Of a DNA stretch of 36,215 nucleotides, positions 17,117 to 24,314 are shown one piece after another (within the stretch, counting starts at the first letter, position 1; the number at the start of each line of letters is the position of its first letter). The stretch covers positions 1 through 36,215 of the forward strand of contig JAZSRP010000006.1 in assembly GCA_045538555.1 (NCBI GenBank), written 5' to 3'. Source of the DNA: Coliplasma sp045538555. Lineage in GTDB: Bacteria > Bacillota > Clostridia > Oscillospirales > CAG-382. A program made the translations under genes and the position numbers. A model generated the notes under the pieces. That model searched no databases. It was not told the DNA's origin and saw only the letters and a program-made list of their open reading frames with translations.

Positions 17117-18352
17117 ATGACATATGTAGAATTTTTTGATTCCGTTCCCCCAAAAAATATCTGCGCCTGCCTTTCCCGAATGCCTGAGAGGGTAGTGCTT
17201 GTAGGAACCGATTCAGGACCAATTGAATCACACAAGAAAAGATACAAAGAAATTTTTTCGATGCGCGGGTATCCCGACTTTGAGATTTTGACCAGAGTTT
17301 CGCCAAAAAACGACTTTGACGGTGCGGTGAAACTTATTGAAAATCTTGTTGCTGCTTATCCCGACTGTTCCTTTGATATAACCGGTGGAGACGAGATATA
17401 TCTTTTGGCTTTGGGAGCTGTGTTTTCAAAAAATCGTCAGCTTGATATTCATTCCTTCAACCTGAAAAATAACACAGTATGTGACTGCGACAAAAACGGA
17501 ACCACTCCTTTTTCGGAAGAACCGTTTTTGTCGGTTGTTGAAAATGTGATCGCATACGGCGGAAAAGTCAGATTTGATCCGCAGTATGGAAAGAGCACCT
17601 ATAATTGGGATATGAATGATGAGTTTGTCAATGATATTGACAAACTGTGGCTGGCATACGTTTCCAATTTTAATGGATGGAATTTACAAACGGCGATTCT
17701 TTCTTCCTGCTTCAATGCAGGAGAAAGTACAAAGAACGGTCTATCTGTAAAAGCATTTTATTCAAACATAAATCCTATATCCGGAAAAGTCGTAAACAAA
17801 AAACGTATTGACAACAAATTCTTGTCCGATCTAAAAAAATGCGGAGCCATCATTGATTACAGTTATGATGATTACTGTATTTCTGTGACCTTCAAAAACC
17901 ACCAGATAAAGAAAATTCTCACCACCTCGGGTCTTCTGTTGGAAATGATGATTTTCTCCATTTCGCGCACTCTCACGGGCCGAGATGGGCGTCCCGTGTA
18001 CAACGATTCTCTCAACGGCGTGGTAATTGAATGGGATGCAAAAGAGGATGGAGTCAAGGAAAGCGAAAACGAGATCGATGTGCTGATGATGCATGGTATA
18101 GTTCCGGTTTTTGTTTCATGCAAAAACGGAAATATCGGAAAAGAAGAGTTGTACAAGCTCAATGCGGTTTCTGAGAGGTTTGGCAGCACACTGGCAAAAA
18201 AAGTGCTTGTTACAACAGCAGTGAGCAAAACTTCACAGACGGGAAAAACTCTTTTGGCAAGAGCAAAAGGGATGAATATAAAAGTCATTTTCCAGCCGCA
18301 ATACATGACAACCCGCAAGCTAAAAGAAGCAATCTCGGATCTTTGGAGATAA
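17117..18352 (+). CDS. CARF domain - PD-(D/E)XK nuclease (DUF1887/Card1-like)
   Basis: ATG 17117 is preferred: GGAG at 17106-17109 is 7 nt upstream, while ATG 17111 would be 1 nt away. The ~411-aa product has an N-terminal Rossmann-like CARF domain, with strand RVVLVGTDSG and a DITGGDEIYLLALG block (about 87-100) typical of the ligand pocket. The C-terminal half has a restriction-endonuclease fold: GLLLEM with a helix-borne Glu (about 276), NEIDVLM with Asp (about 321), then VFVSCKNG with Lys (about 336). The usual ExK is SxK here. Card1/Can2 relatives are RNases/DNases switched on by cyclic oligoadenylate from type III CRISPR. No cas gene or array is in this window. Confidence 0.8.
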   Translation: MTYVEFFDSVPPKNICACLSRMPERVVLVGTDSGPIESHKKRYKEIFSMRGYPDFEILTRVSPKNDFDGAVKLIENLVAAYPDCSFDITGGDEIYLLALGAVFSKNRQLDIHSFNLKNNTVCDCDKNGTTPFSEEPFLSVVENVIAYGGKVRFDPQYGKSTYNWDMNDEFVNDIDKLWLAYVSNFNGWNLQTAILSSCFNAGESTKNGLSVKAFYSNINPISGKVVNKKRIDNKFLSDLKKCGAIIDYSYDDYCISVTFKNHQIKKILTTSGLLLEMMIFSISRTLTGRDGRPVYNDSLNGVVIEWDAKEDGVKESENEIDVLMMHGIVPVFVSCKNGNIGKEELYKLNAVSERFGSTLAKKVLVTTAVSKTSQTGKTLLARAKGMNIKVIFQPQYMTTRKLKEAISDLWR

Positions 18353-18370
18353 ATTGTTTAAATTATCCTG

Positions 18371-18399
18371 TTGCAAACAAGTTTTTGTTATGATAAAAT
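18371..18399 (+). promoter_or_regulatory. sigma-A-type promoter for the CotH operon
   Basis: TTGCAA (18371-18376), 17 nt, TAAAAT (18394-18399), 26 nt before the start codon and 18 nt after the CARF-nuclease stop. It starts a transcript for the CotH, metallo-beta-lactamase and DUF3006 genes. Confidence 0.6.
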
Positions 18400-18424
18400 C
18401 AAAAAAAACAATGGAGGAATACCA

Positions 18425-20095
18425 ATGAAAAAGATATTGTCAATCATTCTTTCGGTGATGTTTGTTTCATCTGTGCTTCTTGGTGCGATCCCAATGGCCA
18501 ACGCAGCAAAGATTGATACTGTTTCACCCACCGATGTTCCAAAGGTGATCATCACTACAAGAAATACTGTCAACGTAAATGATTATGTTGGTTGCACCAT
18601 CAAGATAATCGATGAGGCGGGCGGAACCTATGAGGAGATCTATGACGAGAATGCAAAATTCAAGATCAGAGGAAACTCCACTTCCTCCGGTGCAAAAAAA
18701 CCGTTCAATATCAAGTTCTCTGCAAAAACCGACGTGCTCGGTATGGGCAAGAATAAAAAATGGTGTCTCCTTGCTAACTGTTATGAAAAAACCCTTATAC
18801 GCAACCAAACGGTACTTGATTTTTCAAAAGCGCTGGGACTGCCTTTTACCCCTGACTACAAAGTGGTTGATGTATATCTCAACAACAAATTTCTTGGCAG
18901 TTATCTTTTGACCGATCCTATCGAGGTTGGCGAGACACGTATCGATATTGATACCGACAACAATTCTTTTGTTCTTGAGCGTGATGAACGTACTGATGAG
19001 GGCACCACATATTTCAATTCTCCTTATTGCAACATAAGATTTGGTATCAATGAGCCCGAGGAGCAGACATCAGCTCAGTACAAATGGCTCATGGATTTTC
19101 TTTCCGATGCGGAAAAAACTCTCATAAACGGCACCTTTGAAGAGGTCTGCAATTATTTTGATATGAAGACCATGGTTGACTTTTACATCGTACTTGAGTA
19201 TTTCAAGAACGTTGACGTAAACGTTGGCTCTACACGTTTTTATATCGAAGACAACAAGATCTACGGCGGTCCCGTATGGGATTTTGACCTTTCGGCCGGA
19301 AACTGTCTTGCCAGCTACTATACCACCTATAACAACGTAGGCGGTTCGGGAAAAAGCTGGGAGGGCATCTGGTGTCAGTGTCTCTGGTATCAGTGGCTCT
19401 GGAAGTTTGAGGAGTTCCGTACTCTTGTAAAAGACCGATACGTGGATCTTCAGGATGAGATCGTCAACCTCTATGCAGACAATTTGCTGGGTGACAATTA
19501 TATTGACCGTACCGTTGAACAGTACAACGGCACCATTTCACGCAATTACAACGAGGCGGGATGGCGTGTGGATACTACGTACAGCAGTCTGGAAAGAATT
19601 CCCGACAGAACGTATGAAGAAAACCTGGAGTACTACCGCAACTGGCTGTCAAAGCGTAACGAATGGCTCATACAAAAATGGAATCTCGGTACACAGGTAT
19701 CCTCCCGTGCTGAGAACAACAGCCGTCTTGAGGGATTTTTTATCGTTGATGTAAAAGAAGGCACAAAGGTTTCTGAGCTTCTTTCTGATTTTGGAAGCGG
19801 TACAAAGCTTGTGTTCAAAGGCGCAGAGCTGGGATCAAGCAGATTTGTGCCCAACGCTTCACTCATTACAAAGGGCGGAGCAAACTATGCCGTAATTGTA
19901 AAAGGCGATCCTCTCTCTGATGGATTTGTTGGCGGAGCAGATTATTTGTTTGCAAAACGTGTCTGCTTGGGCACTGCAACTGCTGATTATCTGCAGACAA
20001 AAGCGTGCGACTGCAACAAAAACGGCATTGTGGATTCTTCTGATTATCTCAAGATGAAGCGCCACGTGCTTCAAACCTATGATCTTTACGATTGA
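18425..20095 (+). CDS. secreted CotH-family protein with C-terminal dockerin
   Basis: Start ATG 18425, with GGAGG 7 nt upstream. The 556-aa product has a Sec signal peptide (cleavage about 27, ANA|AK), then a CotH domain: RGNSTSS (82-88), a YLNNKFLGSYLL strand pair and GPVWDFDLS (282-290), the metal/ATP-binding blocks of this atypical protein kinase fold. A beta module (about 435-490) precedes a dockerin-like tail with two EF-hand-type repeats, GADYLFAKRV and NKNGIVDSSDYLKMKR. CotH proteins phosphorylate or structure surface proteins in spores and cellulosomes. Its gene overlaps the next by TGATG. The dockerin predicts attachment to a cohesin-bearing surface scaffold, none of which is in this window. 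Confidence 0.88.
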   Translation: MKKILSIILSVMFVSSVLLGAIPMANAAKIDTVSPTDVPKVIITTRNTVNVNDYVGCTIKIIDEAGGTYEEIYDENAKFKIRGNSTSSGAKKPFNIKFSAKTDVLGMGKNKKWCLLANCYEKTLIRNQTVLDFSKALGLPFTPDYKVVDVYLNNKFLGSYLLTDPIEVGETRIDIDTDNNSFVLERDERTDEGTTYFNSPYCNIRFGINEPEEQTSAQYKWLMDFLSDAEKTLINGTFEEVCNYFDMKTMVDFYIVLEYFKNVDVNVGSTRFYIEDNKIYGGPVWDFDLSAGNCLASYYTTYNNVGGSGKSWEGIWCQCLWYQWLWKFEEFRTLVKDRYVDLQDEIVNLYADNLLGDNYIDRTVEQYNGTISRNYNEAGWRVDTTYSSLERIPDRTYEENLEYYRNWLSKRNEWLIQKWNLGTQVSSRAENNSRLEGFFIVDVKEGTKVSELLSDFGSGTKLVFKGAELGSSRFVPNASLITKGGANYAVIVKGDPLSDGFVGGADYLFAKRVCLGTATADYLQTKACDCNKNGIVDSSDYLKMKRHVLQTYDLYD

Positions 20096-21255
20096 TGTTT
20101 ATGAAAACTGCAAGAACTTTTTTGTCCTTGCTCATTTTGGCGGCGGTGTTATTTATCACCGCCTCCTGTGATTTTGGGCAGGATGATTTTCAGAATCACA
20201 GTTCGCACTATAATTCATCCCGTCAGACAGAAGAGTCATTTCAAAATGAGATATCATCACCGATTGATTCAACGGACACTTCTATTGTCGAAACTGATGA
20301 CACATTGCTTACTGTCAGATACATTGATGTAGGGCAGGGCGATTCTTCTTTCATTACTTTTCCTGACGGAACCTGCATGCTGATTGATGCAGGTGTAGAA
20401 AGCAATGCGCTTGCTATTTTGTCCGTAATCGTAAAACTGGGATACGACAGGATCGACTACGTTGTGATAACCCATCCTCACACCGACCATATCGGCGGTA
20501 TGAAACGAATATTGGAGACATTTGAAATCGGAAAAATATATATGCCAAACGTCACCTCCAACACAGATATGTTTTATCAGATGCTTGATGCTATTGAAAA
20601 AAAGGATCTGATAATAAGCGAGGCAATAGCCGGCAGAATAATTAAAGAAACCGATGATATAAAAGTTCAGATCGTTGCACCAATTGCTGTAGATGAGGAA
20701 AATCTGAACAATTCATCAGCGGTTGTTCATATCCGTTATGGTTCCAAGGCTTTTCTGTTTATGGGAGATGCTGAGTTTGAAGAAGAGGATAGGATCACAG
20801 CCGACATAAAATGTGATGTTGTAAAGGTTGGTCATCATGGAAGCTATGGTTCATCCGGCAATTATCTTGTTTCAAAAGCTGATGCTGATATTGCGGTGAT
20901 AAGCTGCGGAGTTGACAATGACTACGGCCATCCTCACCAAGCGGCGATCAACCGTTGGATAAAAGGAGGGGTATCAAAATTCTACCGCACCGACCTGCAG
21001 GGAACGATTACGATTTCAACGGACGGAAAGTCGATTATTCAATACGACATTGTTGATGATACATCAGATACCGCATCCGACACGATTCCCGAGGGATATT
21101 GGGTGCTGAATACAAAAATTAAAAAGATACATCGCCATGACTGCCCTTCTGTCAAAGATATTGCGAGCTCAAACAGATCGCTGTCAAACCTTACCGAAGA
21201 TCAGCTTGAGATACTTGGTTATACTCCGTGTGGCGCATGCAAGCCCTTTGACTGA
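20095..21255 (+). CDS. ComEC/Rec2-like metallo-beta-lactamase-fold lipoprotein
   Basis: The ATG at 20095 shares its A with the CotH stop (TGATG), suggesting translational coupling; an in-frame ATG at 20101 is the alternative. The 386-aa product has a lipobox TASC, a Ser/Thr/Glu-rich linker (about 30-75), and a metallo-hydrolase domain with strand RYIDVGQGDSSF, the metal motif THPHTDHIGG, an Asp in FMGDAE and GHHGS. This is the extracellular nuclease-like beta-lactamase fold found in ComEC and stand-alone relatives. The C-terminal tail has the small His/Cys segment (HRHDC, then TPCGAC) often appended to such proteins. It probably acts on DNA or another phosphodiester outside the cell. DUF3006 follows. 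Confidence 0.85.
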   Translation: MFMKTARTFLSLLILAAVLFITASCDFGQDDFQNHSSHYNSSRQTEESFQNEISSPIDSTDTSIVETDDTLLTVRYIDVGQGDSSFITFPDGTCMLIDAGVESNALAILSVIVKLGYDRIDYVVITHPHTDHIGGMKRILETFEIGKIYMPNVTSNTDMFYQMLDAIEKKDLIISEAIAGRIIKETDDIKVQIVAPIAVDEENLNNSSAVVHIRYGSKAFLFMGDAEFEEEDRITADIKCDVVKVGHHGSYGSSGNYLVSKADADIAVISCGVDNDYGHPHQAAINRWIKGGVSKFYRTDLQGTITISTDGKSIIQYDIVDDTSDTASDTIPEGYWVLNTKIKKIHRHDCPSVKDIASSNRSLSNLTEDQLEILGYTPCGACKPFD

Positions 21256-21268
21256 GAAAGGAATAAAA

Positions 21269-21466
21269 ATGAAGGTTATTATTGATAGAATTGAAGAAAA
21301 TTTTGCGGTGGCAGAGCTTCCGGACGGAACCTTTTCAAATATCCCGCGTGCGCTTGTTCCCGATGCAAGGGAAGGGGATGTGTTAAAAATTGAAATTGAC
21401 ACAGAAACAACAAAACAACAAAAAACAAAAATAAAAACACTTTTTAACAAGCTATTCAAGGATTAA
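21269..21466 (+). CDS. DUF3006 domain protein
   Basis: A 65-aa protein starting at ATG 21269 with AAAGGA upstream, 13 nt after the metallo-hydrolase gene. The pattern IIDRIEENFAVAELPDG, then PRALVPDAREGDVLKIEID, is the DUF3006 signature, a small beta-barrel-like protein very often encoded just downstream of ComEC-like metallo-hydrolase genes. It ends in a Lys-rich tail. It has no signal peptide, so if it works with the lipoprotein it does so before export or at the inner face. The conserved gene pairing is known; the molecular role is not. Confidence 0.85.
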   Translation: MKVIIDRIEENFAVAELPDGTFSNIPRALVPDAREGDVLKIEIDTETTKQQKTKIKTLFNKLFKD

Positions 21467-21499
21467 AAAAGCCGCCCCATAGCGAGACTTCCCATAAGG
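21467..21499. repeat. left arm of a long inverted repeat (split terminator)
   Basis: The 33 nt directly after the DUF3006 stop are nearly the reverse complement of 22365-22398, including A-run, GCCGCCCC, TAGCGAG and ACTTCCCATAAG. The outer half (A-run plus GCCGCCCC) with the far arm's GGGGCGG plus T-run would make one bidirectional terminator if the 870 nt between were removed. Confidence 0.75.
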
Positions 21500-21761
21500 A
21501 AGTCTCGCAGTTTTATTCGCCAAGTATATGTGGCGAGTGATATTGCTTCGCAGTTTTATTATGCTTCCCATAGTGGTATTCGGCTACGCCGAGTTTGGTG
21601 AATAAAATACCACTGAAACCGCAAGGTTTCAATAAAACTATTGCCATAAGGAAATAATACCACTCCGACGAAGTCGGAATAAAACTTGAATATTCCCGTC
21701 TGTTATGTTATTATAAAATGTGTTTGGGCATAGCCCAATAAAGCATTTGTACTTACAAGTG
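21482..21761. repeat. array of short hairpins separated by AATAAAA/TTTTATT
   Basis: No gene lies in 21467-21816. Instead there are at least seven small inverted repeats in a row: 21482-21508 (11-bp stem), 21518-21535, 21580-21592 (TCGGC/GCCGA), 21615-21630 (GAAACC/GGTTTC), 21664-21678 (CCGAC/GTCGG), 21724-21738 (TTGGGC/GCCCAA) and 21742-21761 (9 bp). Most are followed or preceded by AATAAAA or TTTTATT. Stem sequences differ, but stem size and linker recur. The units are neither CRISPR repeats nor ordinary terminators. Confidence 0.65.
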
Positions 21762-21816
21762 CGATGCCGGTTCTTCAAAATCAACGCGATAAATCAATAA
21801 TTTGTTGAGGAATAAA

Positions 21817-22293
21817 ATGGATATATCTTTCAAATCCGATAGTGAGAAATTTAATTACAGAGTATGTGCTATTATGATTTCTGACGGCAAGATTTTGGCG
21901 ATGCACGATGAACGTTCACCGTATTACTATTTACCTGGCGGCAGAGTTAAAATCGGTGAAACCGCTGAAAATGCTGCTATTAGAGAGATTCAAGAAGAAT
22001 TAGGCATTACACCCAAGATTGTCCGCCCTCTTTGGCTGAATCAAGCATTTTTTACGGAAGATGTAGATAATCTACATTACCACGAACTTTGTATCTATTT
22101 CTTAATGGATATTACTGAAACTGATTTATTGGTAAGGGGCGAGAATTTCACAGCATACGAGGGTCAACGCACACATACATTTGAGTGGTTGGCGTTTGAA
22201 AGGTTGAGGGATGAGTATTTTTATCCGCTGTTCTTGAAAAAAGATATTTTTAATCTTCCTAACTTCTTTACCATTCGCACAGAAATCGAGTGA
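21817..22293 (+). CDS. Nudix hydrolase
   Basis: ATG 21817 with TTGAGG 6 nt upstream; 158 aa. The Nudix box is complete: GGRVKIGET, then REIQEELGI, matching Gx5Ex7REUxEExGU at about residues 43-65, with the catalytic Glu pair. Such enzymes hydrolyse nucleoside diphosphates linked to other groups using Mg2+; the exact substrate cannot be told. The gene is flanked by a hairpin array upstream, its own terminator downstream and a long inverted repeat on both sides, so it looks like a cargo gene inserted between the DUF3006 and deacetylase genes. Its codon use is A/T-rich compared with those neighbours. Confidence 0.9.
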   Translation: MDISFKSDSEKFNYRVCAIMISDGKILAMHDERSPYYYLPGGRVKIGETAENAAIREIQEELGITPKIVRPLWLNQAFFTEDVDNLHYHELCIYFLMDITETDLLVRGENFTAYEGQRTHTFEWLAFERLRDEYFYPLFLKKDIFNLPNFFTIRTEIE

Positions 22294-22321
22294 CCGAGAA
22301 AATTCCAATTTATAAACAGAA

Positions 22322-22358
22322 AAAACACCGACAGATTATCATAATCCGTCGGTGTTTT
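22322..22358 (+). terminator. Rho-independent terminator of the Nudix gene
   Basis: A stem of about 16 bp with one mismatch around a short CA-type loop, core AACACCGAC with GTCGGTGTT, followed by TTTT. It lies 29 nt after the Nudix stop. Confidence 0.85.
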
Positions 22359-22364
22359 AACATT

Positions 22365-22398
22365 CTTATGGGAAGTCCTCGCTACGGGGCGGTTTTTT
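22365..22398. repeat. right arm of the long inverted repeat
   Basis: It is the partner of 21467-21499 with about four differences over 33 nt, and ends with GGGGCGG and a T-run. It lies 10 nt before the stop of the leftward deacetylase gene. Confidence 0.75.
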
Positions 22399-22407
22399 GT
22401 GTATAGA

Positions 22408-23565
22408 TCAATCAAGATCAAAAAGTGCAAGATAATCGGTGTCTTCCATGGGTGAGTTGATGGTGATTCTGGGGATCTCGTATACGTTGTCACCCGGGAC
22501 GCAATTTCTGGGCTCGGTGGTAAATGCTGCAATAAACCCGGCATCAATAACAGCACGTATTACGTCATCGTCGTATTCACCGTAGGGGTATGCAAAATAC
22601 TTGTGATGATGCTTTGTCTGAGATTTGTTCAGGTCAGTGAGAATAGTAGCATATGTCTGCTCAGGGAGATGATTGTGGTTGTTCCAGGTGTGGCACTGTT
22701 GGTCAAGAGTGCCGGGATACTTTTCAAGATCGGTAGGTGTGATATGCTGGAGATCCCAATCAACATAATCCTCCTGATACTCACCGTCAAAATATTCCAT
22801 CATTGAAAATACAGTGGCTGTGTAACCAAAATCGGCAAGAATTGGAGCGGCATATTCTGTGTTTGATTTATAGCCGTCGTCAAAGCAGAGGCAAACAGAA
22901 TCCTCGGGCAGGAGAATCTCGCCTCTGACGTATGCGTCGATCTGGGAAACTGTAACGACCGTAATATCGTTGTCTTCAAGCATCTGCATGTGGCGTCTGA
23001 ATTCACTTGTGGCAATGGTAATATCGTTTGTTGACCAATATGCTTCTCTGACATCATCAGGCAAAATATGGTGATACAAGAGCACAGGAACAGACTCAGC
23101 ATTGACGGGCAGATCAAAATTGTATGTTCCGATAGCACAGCGTTTTGCCATGAGGTAGTCAACGGCCTCAAAAACACCGTTTTTGTTGGTGTCGGAGGCA
23201 AGCTTGCGGATACCCTCAAGATCGTATGTTCCGAGATGATATCTCTTGATCATCATGTAGCTTGCGGCATTGATCCTGCCCATTCCGGTGAGGTCACCGC
23301 TTACAATTGCGGTATAGGTTTCGTTGGCTGTTTCGATAATGTCACCTGTGCCCACATAGTCACTGTCGGCTTTTATTTCGCTGCCATCATATACGGCAAT
23401 TATTGCAGGTGAAATGGCTTTTGCTTGAGCAACGGTCATTTCAGCAACAAACCAGTCTATTGTAGCGAGCGTTTCGGGGTCCACAGAAGCAGAACCGAAA
23501 AAGGGGAATGACATTGTGAGAATCAGTGTAATGAGAAAAATGGATACAAATCTTTTGAGTTTCAT
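22408..23565 (-). CDS. secreted polysaccharide deacetylase with internal dockerin
   Basis: ATG 23565 with GGGAGG upstream. The 385-aa product has a signal peptide (about 1-27), a short beta module, a dockerin-like pair (about 89-150; GRINAASYMMIKR and GVFEAVDYLMAKR) and a C-terminal NodB/CE4 domain. CE4 motifs are visible: FDDG (228-231, catalytic and metal Asp), HTWNNH (292-297, metal His pair) and YFAYPYGEY (323-331). CE4 enzymes remove acetyl groups from peptidoglycan, chitin-like or xylan polymers. The dockerin in the middle rather than at the end is unusual and would hold the enzyme on a surface scaffold. The module before the dockerin resembles the one in the CotH protein. Confidence 0.9.
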   Translation of the reverse strand: MKLKRFVSIFLITLILTMSFPFFGSASVDPETLATIDWFVAEMTVAQAKAISPAIIAVYDGSEIKADSDYVGTGDIIETANETYTAIVSGDLTGMGRINAASYMMIKRYHLGTYDLEGIRKLASDTNKNGVFEAVDYLMAKRCAIGTYNFDLPVNAESVPVLLYHHILPDDVREAYWSTNDITIATSEFRRHMQMLEDNDITVVTVSQIDAYVRGEILLPEDSVCLCFDDGYKSNTEYAAPILADFGYTATVFSMMEYFDGEYQEDYVDWDLQHITPTDLEKYPGTLDQQCHTWNNHNHLPEQTYATILTDLNKSQTKHHHKYFAYPYGEYDDDVIRAVIDAGFIAAFTTEPRNCVPGDNVYEIPRITINSPMEDTDYLALFDLD

Positions 23566-23594
23566 TATTTCCTCCCATAGTAAAGTTAATATTA

Positions 23595-24188
23595 TTAAGC
23601 AATAATAAATTTTCCAAAAAACTCGGGTCTGTGAAAGTCCGGTGTGGGATTATCAACGGGCGACCACATTCCAAAATGGGGGATATCTGTATCATCACCG
23701 CATTTATAAAAATTTCCAAAAAAATGGTCACCGGAAACAAAAGAGTCTTTTCCAAAAAGAGTTTTGATAAAAGCCAGGTCAAAAAACGTTTCAACACTCC
23801 AAGAGCCATTGCCTTTTGAAGCTGTAACAACAGGAAGCTCTGCCAGAGTATGGATGGGCTCTTTGTTATGCCGTGACGTTCTTCTTGCAGCAAGAAAAGC
23901 ACCGTTTGAGTTCATCTCAAAGTTCATATATTCGGGCATGTCCTTGTTAAATCTGACAAAAAACTCCAGACAGCTGTCAGTATACACCGGGTCATCATAA
24001 TTGTTGTAGACAGCGCGTGGGGATTCCTCGGCAACTGTCATTTTGAGCGCAAACCCCTTGTTCTTGACATACAAAAGCTGCGCATATGCTTCAGGAGCGT
24101 ATCCTTCTGTCCACTTGTAATTTGAAATATATGCCTTTTCAGCAACAGAAAAATCGACCGTATCGACAGTGCGAACAAAATATTCCAT
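23595..24188 (-). CDS. CBM9-like carbohydrate-binding protein
   Basis: ATG 24188 is chosen for the GGAGG about 8 nt upstream; 197 aa, no signal peptide. The CBM9-like fold is suggested by a central block with DSCLEFFVRF, EYMNFEMNSNGAFLAA and the closing stretch PHFGMWSPVDNPTPDFHRPE, which in this family forms the sugar-stacking surface. Family members bind reducing ends of sugars, but many cytoplasmic stand-alone versions have unknown ligands. It lies just upstream of the deacetylase gene in the same direction (29-nt gap), so the two are probably one transcript, which supports a carbohydrate-related role. Confidence 0.75.
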   Translation of the reverse strand: MEYFVRTVDTVDFSVAEKAYISNYKWTEGYAPEAYAQLLYVKNKGFALKMTVAEESPRAVYNNYDDPVYTDSCLEFFVRFNKDMPEYMNFEMNSNGAFLAARRTSRHNKEPIHTLAELPVVTASKGNGSWSVETFFDLAFIKTLFGKDSFVSGDHFFGNFYKCGDDTDIPHFGMWSPVDNPTPDFHRPEFFGKFIIA

Positions 24189-24265
24189 AAAAATACCTCC
24201 GTCATGTACTATCACAATAATAACTGTTTTTAATGTTTTTGTCAATTGAAAACAAAAAAATAGTG

Positions 24266-24294
24266 TTGATTTTAAACTCTTTTGAGAGTATAAT
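24266..24294 (+). promoter_or_regulatory. sigma-A-type promoter for xer and the thioesterase gene
   Basis: TTGATT (24266-24271), 17 nt, TATAAT (24289-24294), 20 nt before the start codon, divergent from the CBM9-like gene. Confidence 0.7.
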
Positions 24295-24314
24295 CATTAA
24301 TTGAGGTGATATTG

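Noticed and set aside
21482..21761. Possible CRISPR array
   Set aside because: The repeated units differ in stem sequence and spacing; there is no constant repeat of 24-40 nt with unique spacers and no cas gene nearby.
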